NCBI GenBank assembly: GCA_017556145.1
Contig: JAFZCU010000004.1
Span: 1-35,350, forward strand
Source of the DNA: Prevotella sp.
GTDB taxonomy: Bacteria > Bacteroidota > Bacteroidia > Bacteroidales > Bacteroidaceae
Length of the DNA: 35,350 nucleotides
Direction of reading: 5' to 3'
A model generated the notes under the pieces. That model saw nothing but the letters and a program-made list of their open reading frames with translations. It searched no databases and was not told the DNA's origin. Position numbers and translations under genes: made by a program. This document shows positions 1-7,988 of the stretch, piece by piece (the stretch's first letter is position 1; each line of letters starts with the position of its first letter).

Positions 1-1278
1 CAGCTGGAACTCCTCAGCGACGACCAGAAGTCGACCTTGAACAATCTGGGTACCTCGACAGTAGCCGATCTTCAGTCTGAGCTTAACCCCATCGCCAGTT
101 CGGAACCCATGCAGCATATTAAAGCCGTGCTGAGTGCAATGGGCCTTAGTTTCGACGGACTTCATCAGATGACGGGTCAGGGTCTACAGAACATCGCCGC
201 CAAACTCAATGGTCTGGGCGAAAATCTGGTGGATGCCCTCGATACCGACACGCGTAACCTCTTTGCAGCAACGGTGATGGTGGTGCAGCCCGTCTATATG
301 GGTGGAAGCCTGATTGCGCTGAACAAGATGGCCGACATCAACGAGGAGATGCAGCAGAACTCTGCCGATGCCCGCAGACAGTCCACCATCTACAACATCG
401 ACAAGGCCTACTGGCAGGTGGTCTCGCTGAAGCACAAGCAGAAGCTGGCCGCAGGCTATCTCGACCTGATCAGGAAACTCAGTTCGGATGTCCACAGGAT
501 GATCGACGAGGGCGTGGCCACTAGGAGCGACGGCCTGAGTGTCGACGTGAAGCTCAACGAGGCTGAGATGACCCTACAGAAGGTCGACGACGGTCTGGTG
601 CTCTCGAAGATGCTGCTCTGCCAGAACATCGGCCTGCCCATTACCGAGGAGATCACCCTGGCCGACGAGGATGCGGAGAATATTGCCTTGGAAGAAACAG
701 TTAAGATATTCGACGAAACCACTGCCATGTACAACCGTCCTGAGCTGAGGATGCTCGAGAATGGTGTGCAGCTCTCCCGTCAGCTGACGAATGTGCTGAA
801 GGCCGGCAATCTGCCGATGGTGGCCCTCACAGGTGGCTATGTCGTCAGCAATCCCAATGTGCTCAACGGCTTCCAGCGTAAGTTCGGCGGCTTCTGGAAT
901 GTGGGAGTCCTCGTACGTGTGCCTATCTGGAACTGGGGCGATGTGATGTATAAGGTACGTGCCTCGAAGGGGGCTACCACCATCGCCAACCTCGAGCTGG
1001 CAGAGGCCCGTGAGCTGATCGAGCTGCAGGTGAACCAGAACACCTTCCGTGTGAAGGAGGCCGATAAGAAACTCACCATGGCGCAGTCGAATATTGCCCG
1101 TGCCGAGGAGAATCTCCGTACGGCCAATCTCGGTTTCCAGGAGGGTGTCATCACGCCTACCACGGTGATGGAGGCGCAGACGGCCTGGCTCCAGGCACAA
1201 TCGCAGAAGATCGATGCCGAAATTGATGTCAAACTTAGTCGAGTGGAACTGAAGAAGTCACTTGGCACGTTGGAATAG
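1..1278 (+). CDS. TolC family outer-membrane efflux protein (5' end outside window)
   Basis: The reading frame is open from base 1, so the N-terminus and signal peptide lie upstream; about 425 residues are visible. TolC proteins form the trimeric outer-membrane channel of tandem efflux or secretion systems. The visible part has the long heptad-like helices rich in Ala, Gln, Leu and Glu expected of the periplasmic barrel. It also has a strand segment containing VQPVYMGG, typical of the first half, and an equivalent NVGVLVRVPIWNWGD segment in the second half, so both structural repeats are present. The C-terminus ends cleanly in a helix. A HlyD adaptor gene follows after 30 bases, then two ABC permeases, so this is the outer-membrane component of that exporter. 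The spacer is a low-complexity stretch built on GTTTA and AGTTTA. The substrate cannot be inferred. Confidence 0.9.
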   Translation, partial: QLELLSDDQKSTLNNLGTSTVADLQSELNPIASSEPMQHIKAVLSAMGLSFDGLHQMTGQGLQNIAAKLNGLGENLVDALDTDTRNLFAATVMVVQPVYMGGSLIALNKMADINEEMQQNSADARRQSTIYNIDKAYWQVVSLKHKQKLAAGYLDLIRKLSSDVHRMIDEGVATRSDGLSVDVKLNEAEMTLQKVDDGLVLSKMLLCQNIGLPITEEITLADEDAENIALEETVKIFDETTAMYNRPELRMLENGVQLSRQLTNVLKAGNLPMVALTGGYVVSNPNVLNGFQRKFGGFWNVGVLVRVPIWNWGDVMYKVRASKGATTIANLELAEARELIELQVNQNTFRVKEADKKLTMAQSNIARAEENLRTANLGFQEGVITPTTVMEAQTAWLQAQSQKIDAEIDVKLSRVELKKSLGTLE

Positions 1279-1308
1279 TTTAGTGTTTAGAGTTTAAAGT
1301 TTATAGAT

Positions 1309-2295
1309 ATGTCAGCAAAAAGTCAACATAACAACATTCTGCTCGCCATTGCAGGCTTTGTGGCAGTTGTGATAATCGTGGCCCTGATCGGTTTCCTCGC
1401 CCTTGACCGTGAGCCTAACGTGATTCAGGGGCAGGTGGAGGTTTCCGAGTATCGCGTGTCGAGCAAGGTGCCAGGCCGTATCCTCGAGTTGCGTGTCAAG
1501 GAGGGCGATTATGTGAAGGCTGGTGATACGGTTGCCATCCTCGATGCCCCTGAGGTGCGAGCCAAGATGGAGCAGGCCCGCAGTGCTGAGAATGCTGCTG
1601 CCGCCCTTGAACTGAAGGCGCAGAACGGTGCTCGTAAGGAGCAGATCCAGGGGGCTTTCTCCGTGTTGCAGCAGGCCAAGGCGGGCTATGAGATAGCAGA
1701 GAAGTCGTATAACCGCATCCAGCGTCTGTATGATGAGGGCGTGGTGAGTGCGCAGAAGCGCGACGAGGTCTATGCCAACTACAGGGCGATGGAGGCTCAG
1801 ATGAAAGCCGCCCAGAGCCAGTACGACATGGCGGTGAATGGTGCCCGTATGGAGGACAAACTGGCCGCTGCTGCGCAGGTGGGCCGTGCCAAGGGTGCTG
1901 TCCAGGAAGTCAACTCGTATATCCATGAGACCGTCCAGATAGCCCAGAAGGAGGGTGAGGTGGTCGATGTCTATCCGAAGGTCGGCGAACTCGTGGGCAC
2001 AGGCTCTCCCATCATGTCGATTGCCGTGATGGATGATATGTGGGGCACGTTCAATGTCCGTGAAGACCAGTTGAACGATATGAAGGTGGGTTCTGAATTC
2101 ACCGCTTTTGTGCCAGCCTTTAATAAAGACATCAAGATGAAGGTCTACTATCTGAAGGATCAGGGCTCGTATGCCGTCTGGAAGGCCACGAAGGCTAACG
2201 GCCAGTATGATCTGAAGACCTTCGAGGTGAAGGCCCGTCCTGTCGAGAAGCTCGATGGTCTCCGTCCTGGCATGTCGCTAATTATTAAGAAGTGA
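1309..2295 (+). CDS. HlyD/EmrA family periplasmic adaptor subunit
   Basis: A 328-residue membrane fusion protein that links an inner-membrane transporter to TolC. Residues about 10-32 form one N-terminal transmembrane anchor. The first lipoyl/biotinyl half-motif follows (GRILELRVKEGDYVKAGD, about 60-80). A long Ala/Glu/Gln-rich coiled-coil hairpin spans about 85-210. The second lipoyl half then appears (EGEVVDVYPKVGELVGTG), followed by a beta-barrel domain ending in GLRPGMSLIIKK. The ATG at 1309 is the first start after the TolC stop. The gene overlaps the next permease by four bases (GTGA), which suggests translational coupling in one operon. Confidence 0.93.
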   Translation: MSAKSQHNNILLAIAGFVAVVIIVALIGFLALDREPNVIQGQVEVSEYRVSSKVPGRILELRVKEGDYVKAGDTVAILDAPEVRAKMEQARSAENAAAALELKAQNGARKEQIQGAFSVLQQAKAGYEIAEKSYNRIQRLYDEGVVSAQKRDEVYANYRAMEAQMKAAQSQYDMAVNGARMEDKLAAAAQVGRAKGAVQEVNSYIHETVQIAQKEGEVVDVYPKVGELVGTGSPIMSIAVMDDMWGTFNVREDQLNDMKVGSEFTAFVPAFNKDIKMKVYYLKDQGSYAVWKATKANGQYDLKTFEVKARPVEKLDGLRPGMSLIIKK

Positions 2296-3461
2296 GATAC
2301 CTTTGTAATATATGGCGGATTGCGATACGCGAGATGAAGATTCTGATGAAGAATCCCATCTATCTGTGCTGTATGCTCGTGTTTCCTTTGCTGACGATGC
2401 TGTTCTTCACCACGCTGCTGGATGAAGGTGTGCCTCAGGAGTTACCGGTGGGCGTGGTCGACCTCGACAATACCTCCACTTCGCGGGCACTGGTTCGTCG
2501 GCTCGACGGTTTCCAGAGCTCCCATGTGGTGGCTCATTATGCTTCCGTCGCTGAGGCCCGTCATGCCATGCAGGAGAATGAGATCTACGGATTTCTCTAT
2601 TTCCCCAAAGGTACTACTGAAAAACTTCTCTCCGCCCGTCGTCCGAAAGTCTCTTTCTATTATAGTAACATCTCGCTGGCGGCAGGATCCATGGTGATGA
2701 AGGATCTGAAGACCATCACCACGCTTGGCTCAGCAGCGGTGGGGCAGGCCACGATGCGTGCCCGTGGCTTTACGCCAGAGCAGATACAGGCATTCCTGCA
2801 ACCCGTCCGCATCGACCTGCATCAGATTGCTAATCCCTGGAGCAACTACAACATGTATCTCTCCACCGTTTTCGTTCCTGGTGTGATGATGCTCTTCATG
2901 TTCCTCATCTCGGCTTATTCCCTCGGTATGGAGCTGAAGTTTGATCGCGGCAAGGAGTGGATTGCGAAGGCCAAAGACAATATCGTTGTCGCCTTGCTTG
3001 GGAAATTCCTGCCTCATGTATTTGTGTTCCTCGTGTTGATATTCTTCTATGAATACTATATTTATAATGTGCTCCACTTCGCTCATATTGGGGGTGTCTG
3101 GACCATCGTCCTGCTGGCCTTGCTTCAGGTGATAGCCTCCATAGGCTTTGGCATCTTCATCTTCGGCCTCATGCCGTCGCTGCGTATGTCCATGAGTATC
3201 TGTTCGCTGTGGGGCGTGCTCAGTTTCTCACTGGCTGGCTCTGCTTTCCCCATGATGGGCATGGACACACCGATACAGGCGCTGACGTGGCTCTTCCCGT
3301 TGCGCCACTACTATATGCTTTATCAGATCACCGTCTTCAACGGTTTCCCGCTCATCGACGCGTGGTTCCATCTGGTGGGTCTCATCGCCTTTACGCTGCT
3401 GCCCTGGTTCGTCCTCCGTAAGATCAAAAATGCAATGCTCACGTATGTCTATATACCGTAA
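2292..3461 (+). CDS. ABC-2 type transporter permease, first of pair
   Basis: A 389-residue inner-membrane permease of the YhhJ/YbhR-like ABC-2 group. Layout: a cytoplasmic N-terminal helix with the REMKILMKNP motif, transmembrane helix 1 at about 25-45, and a large extracytoplasmic domain at about 48-185 (it begins with PVGVVDLDNTSTSR, common in this group). About five more membrane helices fill the C-terminal half, between about residues 190 and 380. The start is GTG at 2292, overlapping the adaptor stop. No ATPase domain is present in this protein or anywhere downstream, so the energising subunit must lie upstream of the window or elsewhere. The next permease overlaps its 3' end. Confidence 0.9.
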   Translation: MRYLCNIWRIAIREMKILMKNPIYLCCMLVFPLLTMLFFTTLLDEGVPQELPVGVVDLDNTSTSRALVRRLDGFQSSHVVAHYASVAEARHAMQENEIYGFLYFPKGTTEKLLSARRPKVSFYYSNISLAAGSMVMKDLKTITTLGSAAVGQATMRARGFTPEQIQAFLQPVRIDLHQIANPWSNYNMYLSTVFVPGVMMLFMFLISAYSLGMELKFDRGKEWIAKAKDNIVVALLGKFLPHVFVFLVLIFFYEYYIYNVLHFAHIGGVWTIVLLALLQVIASIGFGIFIFGLMPSLRMSMSICSLWGVLSFSLAGSAFPMMGMDTPIQALTWLFPLRHYYMLYQITVFNGFPLIDAWFHLVGLIAFTLLPWFVLRKIKNAMLTYVYIP

Positions 3462-4707
3462 AATCATAAAATGGCTTGACGATGCCGCTTACGTGTGGCG
3501 TTTTGAACTACGGCAGGTGCTTCGCGACGAGGGCGTGCTGTTGTTCTGCATCGTGGTGCCCCTCGTCTATCCCTTGCTCTATTCGTGGATATACAACAAT
3601 GAGCATATCCATGAGGTGCCCGTGGTGGTGGTAGACAAGTCCCACTCCCAGCAGTCGCGCCAGTTCATACGGATGTGCGATGCCTCGGCTGATGTGCATG
3701 TCGCCTATTATGCCGAGGACCTCGACGATGCGCAGTCGTTGGTGAGCCGTCAGGTGGTGAAGGGCATTTACTACATCCCCGAGGACTTTGCCACCCATCT
3801 CAATCGCATGGAGCAGGGCACTGTCAGCGTGTATTGTGACATGGCGCTGATGCTCACCTATAAGGCCATTTACCAGACGGCGATGGCTGTCAGCCAGCAG
3901 ATGGGCGCCCAGATACAGACCAAGCTCTCTGGCAACTATACCGCCCGCGAGGACGTTGTGACCACCAGTCCCCTCGATGTCGAGGAGGTGGCGATGTTCA
4001 ATCCGCAGGGCGGCTACGGCACCGCTGTGCTGCCTGCTGTGCTCATGCTGATCATCCAGCAGACCCTTGCCCTCGGTATCGGCCTGGCTGCAGGAACGGC
4101 GCGTGAGCGTAACCGTTATGGCAACCTGATACCGATCCATCCCTGCTACGGTGGGATAGGGCGTATCATCAGCGGTAAGGCACTCTGCTATCTGATGGTG
4201 TATGCTGTCATGAGCACATACCTGATTGTTGTGGTGCCGAAGCTTTTCCGCTTCATCCATATCGCGCCCTGGCAGAATCTGTTGCAGTTGATGATCCCGT
4301 ATCTGCTGGCCTGCGTATTCTTCGGTATGACGGTATCGTGTCTGGTGCGTTATCGTGAGAATGTCATTCTGCTGATGGTGTTCGTATCTTTGCCGCTGCT
4401 GTTCCTAACTGGCGTCTCTTGGCCTCAGTCTTCTATCCCCGGCTATCTGCAGGGCGTGTCGTGGCTCTTCCCCAGCACCTTCGGTGTCAGGGCCTACCTC
4501 CGTCTGAACAGCATGGGCGGCTCGATAGGCGACGTGTCGCTCGAACTGCGCTGTCTCTGGATCCAGGTAGCCGCCTACCTCGGGGCCGCCAGCCTTGTCT
4601 ATGGCCATCAGCTCCGCATTTCCCAGCGCTGTGCACAGGAGCGCCTCGACTATCTCCGCAAGAAGCGCGAAGTGCGCCTCGCCCTGAAAAAACACGCAAA
4701 AAGCTAA
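3430..4707 (+). CDS. ABC-2 type transporter permease, second of pair
   Basis: A 425-residue paralogue of the preceding permease with the same plan: N-terminal amphipathic segment (RFELRQVLRDEGVLLF), transmembrane helix 1 at about 35-52, an extracytoplasmic domain starting VPVVVVDKSHSQQSR, then about five C-terminal membrane helices and a basic cytoplasmic tail (LDYLRKKREVRLALKK). ATG codons at 3430 and 3445 are both possible; the second gives a shorter overlap (17 bases) and a protein beginning MSIYRKIIKW. The two permeases presumably form a heterodimer working with the adaptor and TolC. The family match is strong; the substrate is unknown. Confidence 0.9.
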   Translation: MQCSRMSIYRKIIKWLDDAAYVWRFELRQVLRDEGVLLFCIVVPLVYPLLYSWIYNNEHIHEVPVVVVDKSHSQQSRQFIRMCDASADVHVAYYAEDLDDAQSLVSRQVVKGIYYIPEDFATHLNRMEQGTVSVYCDMALMLTYKAIYQTAMAVSQQMGAQIQTKLSGNYTAREDVVTTSPLDVEEVAMFNPQGGYGTAVLPAVLMLIIQQTLALGIGLAAGTARERNRYGNLIPIHPCYGGIGRIISGKALCYLMVYAVMSTYLIVVVPKLFRFIHIAPWQNLLQLMIPYLLACVFFGMTVSCLVRYRENVILLMVFVSLPLLFLTGVSWPQSSIPGYLQGVSWLFPSTFGVRAYLRLNSMGGSIGDVSLELRCLWIQVAAYLGAASLVYGHQLRISQRCAQERLDYLRKKREVRLALKKHAKS

Positions 4708-4719
4708 AGTCTCTGTCCC

Positions 4720-6009
4720 ATGTTGACGGAAAAGACCATGGAGAAGTTGCGGATCCTCGCCGAGTCGGCGAAGTACGATGTGTCGTGCTCGTCGAGTGGC
4801 ACCGTGCGCAAGGGCAAGCAGGGCATGGTCGGCTCTACCGTCGGAGGTGTGGGCATCTGCCATTCCTTCGCCGACGATGGCCGGTGCATCTCGCTGCTGA
4901 AGGTCATGCTCACCAATTATTGCATGTACGACTGTGCCTATTGCATCAATCGCCGTTCGAATGATATCCGTCGGGCTACGCTCTCTGTGAGCGAACTCGA
5001 GGAAATCACGATGGAGTTCTACCGTCGTAACTATATCGAGGGACTGTTCCTGAGCAGCGGTGTCGTGCGCAATCCCGACTATACCATGGAGCGCCTGGCG
5101 GCCATTGCCCGTGACCTGCGCCTGGTGCATCGCTTCAATGGCTATATCCACCTGAAGAGCATCCCCGGCTGTTCGCAGGAACTGCTCAACGAGGCAGGGC
5201 GTTATGCCGACCGTATGAGCGTGAATATCGAGATTCCCAAGGAGGAGTCGCTCAAGCTGCTCGCCCCTGAGAAAGACCACCAGAGCGTGTTCCAGCCCAT
5301 GCGGCTGATCCAGCAGGGGGTGTTGGAGAACAAGGAGGATTGCCGTAAGTACCGCCATGCACCCCGTTTCGTGCCTGCCGGACAGTCCACGCAGATGATT
5401 GTCGGTGCGACGAAAGAGACGGATAAGGACATCCTCACCATGTCGTCGATGCTCTATGGCCAGCCCACCATGCGCCGTGTCTATTATTCGGGCTATATCA
5501 GTGTCAACACCTACGATCCGCGCCTGCCTGTGCTCAAGCAGCCGCCTCTGGTGCGTGAGAATCGTCTCTATCAGGCCGACTGGCTCCTGCGCTTCTATCA
5601 TTTCAACGTTGATGAGATTGTCGACGACCTGCATGCCAACCTCGACCTTGAGGTCGATCCCAAGCTGGCCTGGGCGCTGCGCCATCCGGAGGCCTTCCCC
5701 GTGGATATCAACACCGCCGACTATGAGCAGCTGCTGCGCGTGCCGGGCCTTGGCACCAAGTCGGCATGGCTCATTGTCAATTCGCGACGTTTCAGCCGCC
5801 TCACCTCCTTCGACCTGAAGAAGATGGGCGTGGTCATGAAAAAGGCGAAATACTTCATCACCTGCCATGAGCTGGCCTCTACCTATTCCACACCTATCGT
5901 CGGCATCAACGAACTCCGACCTGAGCGCCTGCGCCCCCTGCTGGTATCGAAGGCCCAGCAGAAGCGAGCTGCTGAGGAACAGCAATTGAAACTCGATTTC
6001 GGCGAATGA
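4720..6009 (+). CDS. Putative DNA modification/repair radical SAM protein
   Basis: A 429-residue member of the radical SAM family that usually sits beside a DUF4130 or uracil-DNA-glycosylase-linked gene (TIGR03916 type, by recall). Cysteines C68, C72 and C75 form CxxxCxxC (CMYDCAYC) and should bind the 4Fe-4S cluster that cleaves S-adenosylmethionine. A helix-hairpin-helix DNA-binding motif lies at about 328-358 (VDINTADYEQLLRVPGLG). The extreme C-terminus reads QLKLDF at 422-427, which fits the hexameric bacterial sliding-clamp-binding motif QLxLxF. The start at 4720 is 12 bases after the permease stop, and ATG 4738 is an alternative. The DUF4130 gene overlaps by four bases. The chemical reaction is not known; a DNA-directed role is inferred from the HhH motif, the partner gene and the clamp-like tail. 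Confidence 0.92.
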   Translation: MLTEKTMEKLRILAESAKYDVSCSSSGTVRKGKQGMVGSTVGGVGICHSFADDGRCISLLKVMLTNYCMYDCAYCINRRSNDIRRATLSVSELEEITMEFYRRNYIEGLFLSSGVVRNPDYTMERLAAIARDLRLVHRFNGYIHLKSIPGCSQELLNEAGRYADRMSVNIEIPKEESLKLLAPEKDHQSVFQPMRLIQQGVLENKEDCRKYRHAPRFVPAGQSTQMIVGATKETDKDILTMSSMLYGQPTMRRVYYSGYISVNTYDPRLPVLKQPPLVRENRLYQADWLLRFYHFNVDEIVDDLHANLDLEVDPKLAWALRHPEAFPVDINTADYEQLLRVPGLGTKSAWLIVNSRRFSRLTSFDLKKMGVVMKKAKYFITCHELASTYSTPIVGINELRPERLRPLLVSKAQQKRAAEEQQLKLDFGE

Positions 6010-6776
6010 CGGTCTATACGTTTGACGGAACGATGGATGGGCTTCTGACCGCCGTGTTCGATGCTTTCGCCCTGCATGAGCAACCCGAGCAGTTGCTGAA
6101 GACGGGCGATCCCTTGCCCCTGTTCTGCGAACATACCTACCATGTGACTTCTGACGACGAGAAGGCGCAGCGTGTCTGGGTGGGTTTGGAGAAGCAGCTG
6201 ACGTGTGAGGCGATGCGGCTCATCTATGTTAGTTGGCTATCCGAATTGCCTGAGCTCCCTACGCCGTTGTTCCGATATGTCTGCAAGGTGTTCCGTCAGG
6301 GCGACATCTCTAAGAATTTCGCCGATCCTGATGTGCTGATGGTCACCAACATCGCCCGTCGTGTACTGCACGAACAGCTGCGCATGAAGCAGTTCATCCG
6401 TTTCCAGAAGGCGAAGGACGGTACCTACCTCGCCGTCGTCAGTCCAGACCACGATGTGCTGCCGCTTATCACCGACCATTTCAGCGACCGCTTCAACGAT
6501 CAGCCCTGGCTCATCTACGATGCCCACCGGCATTACGGCTTCTATTATCATGATCGGAAGGTCATCCGCATCACCTTCGAGGATGAGGCTGCCGTGCCCT
6601 TCAATCTGGCCAATGGTAAGCTCAATGAGGAGGTCATCAGCAGCGACGACCAGCTATTGCAGAATCTCTGGCGCACCTATTTCAAGGCCATCTGCATCCG
6701 TGAGCGCATGAATCCCCGCAAGCAGCTCAGCGACATGCCCCGTCGCTATTGGAAATATATGACAGAGAAACAATAA
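6006..6776 (+). CDS. DUF4130 family probable DNA metabolism protein
   Basis: A 256-residue protein of the family that accompanies the radical SAM gene just upstream (TIGR03915/DUF4130 type). Recognisable segments are the N-terminal YTFDGTMDGLLTAVFDAF, the central ISKNFADPDVLMV region, and the C-terminal LWRTYFKAICIRERMNPRKQ motif with PRRYWKYM. In many bacteria this domain is fused to a C-terminal uracil-DNA glycosylase domain. Here the protein stops directly after its own domain, so the glycosylase is absent. ATG 6006 overlaps the upstream stop (ATGA). The function is unknown; joint action with the radical SAM enzyme on DNA is the standard inference from conserved linkage. Confidence 0.9.
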   Translation: MTVYTFDGTMDGLLTAVFDAFALHEQPEQLLKTGDPLPLFCEHTYHVTSDDEKAQRVWVGLEKQLTCEAMRLIYVSWLSELPELPTPLFRYVCKVFRQGDISKNFADPDVLMVTNIARRVLHEQLRMKQFIRFQKAKDGTYLAVVSPDHDVLPLITDHFSDRFNDQPWLIYDAHRHYGFYYHDRKVIRITFEDEAAVPFNLANGKLNEEVISSDDQLLQNLWRTYFKAICIRERMNPRKQLSDMPRRYWKYMTEKQ

Positions 6777-6781
6777 AACAG

Positions 6782-6806
6782 GCTGGCATCCTCGTGAGAT
6801 GCCAGC
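6782..6806. terminator. Hairpin between converging DUF4130 and mrp genes
   Basis: GCTGGCATC and GATGCCAGC form a perfect 9-bp stem with a 7-base loop. On the minus strand the stem is followed by CTGTTTTATTG, so it can terminate mrp transcription. It has no T-run on the plus strand but may still block transcription or protect the 3' end. Confidence 0.7.
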
Positions 6807-6832
6807 TACTATCACCAATCGCCAAGAGTTTG

Positions 6833-7987
6833 TTATTTCGTGCCGACGATCTTGGTCTGCGGCTGCTCGCGGTTGCGGCGGTTGACGACGGTGACGACAG
6901 CCTGCGCCAGGTTGATGAAGGAGAGGCCGGTGGCAGAGTCGCTGTTGAGGGCGGCAGGAGTGCCGTTGTCGCCGTTGTCGCAGATGCTCTGTACGAGCGG
7001 GATCTGCGCCAGCAGGGGCACGTTCATCTCTTCTGCCAATTGCTTGCAACCTTCTTTGCCGAAGATATAATATTTGTTCTCAGGCAGTTCGGCAGGGGTG
7101 AACCATGCCATATTCTCGATGAGACCGAGGATGGGCACGTTCACCTTGTCGTTGCGGTACATATCGATACCCTTGCGGGCATCGGCGAGGGCCACCTGTT
7201 GCGGGGTGCTGACGATGATGGCTCCCGTGATGGGGAGCGTCTGCAAGAGCGTCAGATGGATGTCGGAGGTGCCTGGGGGCGTGTCGAGGATGAAATAGTC
7301 GAGCTCGCCCCAGTCGGCATCGGCGATGAGCTGTTTCAGCGCATTCGTGGCCATGCCGCCGCGCCAGAGGGTGGCGGTGGTGGGAGAGACGAAGAAGCCG
7401 ATGCTGAGGAGTTTGACACCGTACTGCTCGATGGGGCAGATGAGGTCGCGCCCGTCTTTATGGATGGCGTAGGGACGCTGGTCTTCGACATTGAACATCT
7501 TGGGCATTGAGGGGCCGAAGATATCGGTATCGAGCAGTCCCACACGATAGCCTAAACGGGCGAGGGCGATGGCGAGGTTGGCAGAGACCGTGCTTTTGCC
7601 GACGCCACCCTTGCCGCTGCTGACGGCGATGATGTTCTTCACGCCAGGCAGCTGCTGGCCCACCTCAGGGCGTGGGGCGTTTTTGAATTCTGTCACAATC
7701 TCGACCTCGATGGAGTCGGAGTAATCGGAATTCTCGGATGACTCTGAGGATTTCTTGCAGTGATAGCGAATAGCTGCCTCAGCGGCCTTGACGGTGGACT
7801 TCAGGAAGGGGTCGGTATCGCGGGGGAATTCGAGCACGACCTTTACACGCCAGTGGTCGCCCTCCTTCGCCGGTGCAGCGACGGATGGTGTATCAGCCAC
7901 CATATTGCTCTCGACGAGATTCTTCTTCGTGCCGGCATACATCACTGTTGCCAGCGCGTCCATGATTATCTTGGGATATAATGTCAT
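6833..7987 (-). CDS. mrp: Mrp/NBP35 family iron-sulfur carrier ATPase
   Basis: A 384-residue P-loop ATPase that carries and delivers Fe-S clusters in the cytoplasm (ApbC/Mrp family). The N-terminal MIP18/DUF59-type domain covers about 1-105. It is followed by the deviant Walker A motif SSGKGGVGKST (about 121-131), the Mrp signature DTDIFGPSMPKMF, and FILDTPPGTSDIHLT. The CxxC motif seen in many Mrp homologues near the C-terminus is not present. An acidic, serine-rich run (residues about 80-92, bases 7712-7750) interrupts the DUF59 domain between a helix and a strand and looks like a lineage-specific insertion. The ATG lies one base after the stop of the leucine-rich repeat gene, so the two are co-transcribed and probably translationally coupled, although no functional link is known. 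Confidence 0.95.
   Translation of the reverse strand: MTLYPKIIMDALATVMYAGTKKNLVESNMVADTPSVAAPAKEGDHWRVKVVLEFPRDTDPFLKSTVKAAEAAIRYHCKKSSESSENSDYSDSIEVEIVTEFKNAPRPEVGQQLPGVKNIIAVSSGKGGVGKSTVSANLAIALARLGYRVGLLDTDIFGPSMPKMFNVEDQRPYAIHKDGRDLICPIEQYGVKLLSIGFFVSPTTATLWRGGMATNALKQLIADADWGELDYFILDTPPGTSDIHLTLLQTLPITGAIIVSTPQQVALADARKGIDMYRNDKVNVPILGLIENMAWFTPAELPENKYYIFGKEGCKQLAEEMNVPLLAQIPLVQSICDNGDNGTPAALNSDSATGLSFINLAQAVVTVVNRRNREQPQTKIVGTK
7712..7750 (-). repeat. 9-base (Ser-Glu/Asp-Xaa) tandem repeat inside mrp
   Basis: Read on the coding strand, 13 codons carry units TCA GAG TCA, TCC GAG AAT, TCC GAT TAC and TCC GAC TCC, giving SES, SEN, SDY, SDS. The unit TCNGANNAN matches those inserted in trmB (9923-9973) and xseA (13967-14011). 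It lies in a loop of the DUF59 domain, which in the Mrp proteins I remember is several residues shorter. Confidence 0.8.
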
Positions 7988-7988
7988 C

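Noticed and set aside
4405-5985. Long minus-strand frame of 526 codons opposite the second permease and radical SAM genes
   Set aside because: The plus strand carries clear families over the whole span; the antisense frame is a by-product of GC-rich codon use.
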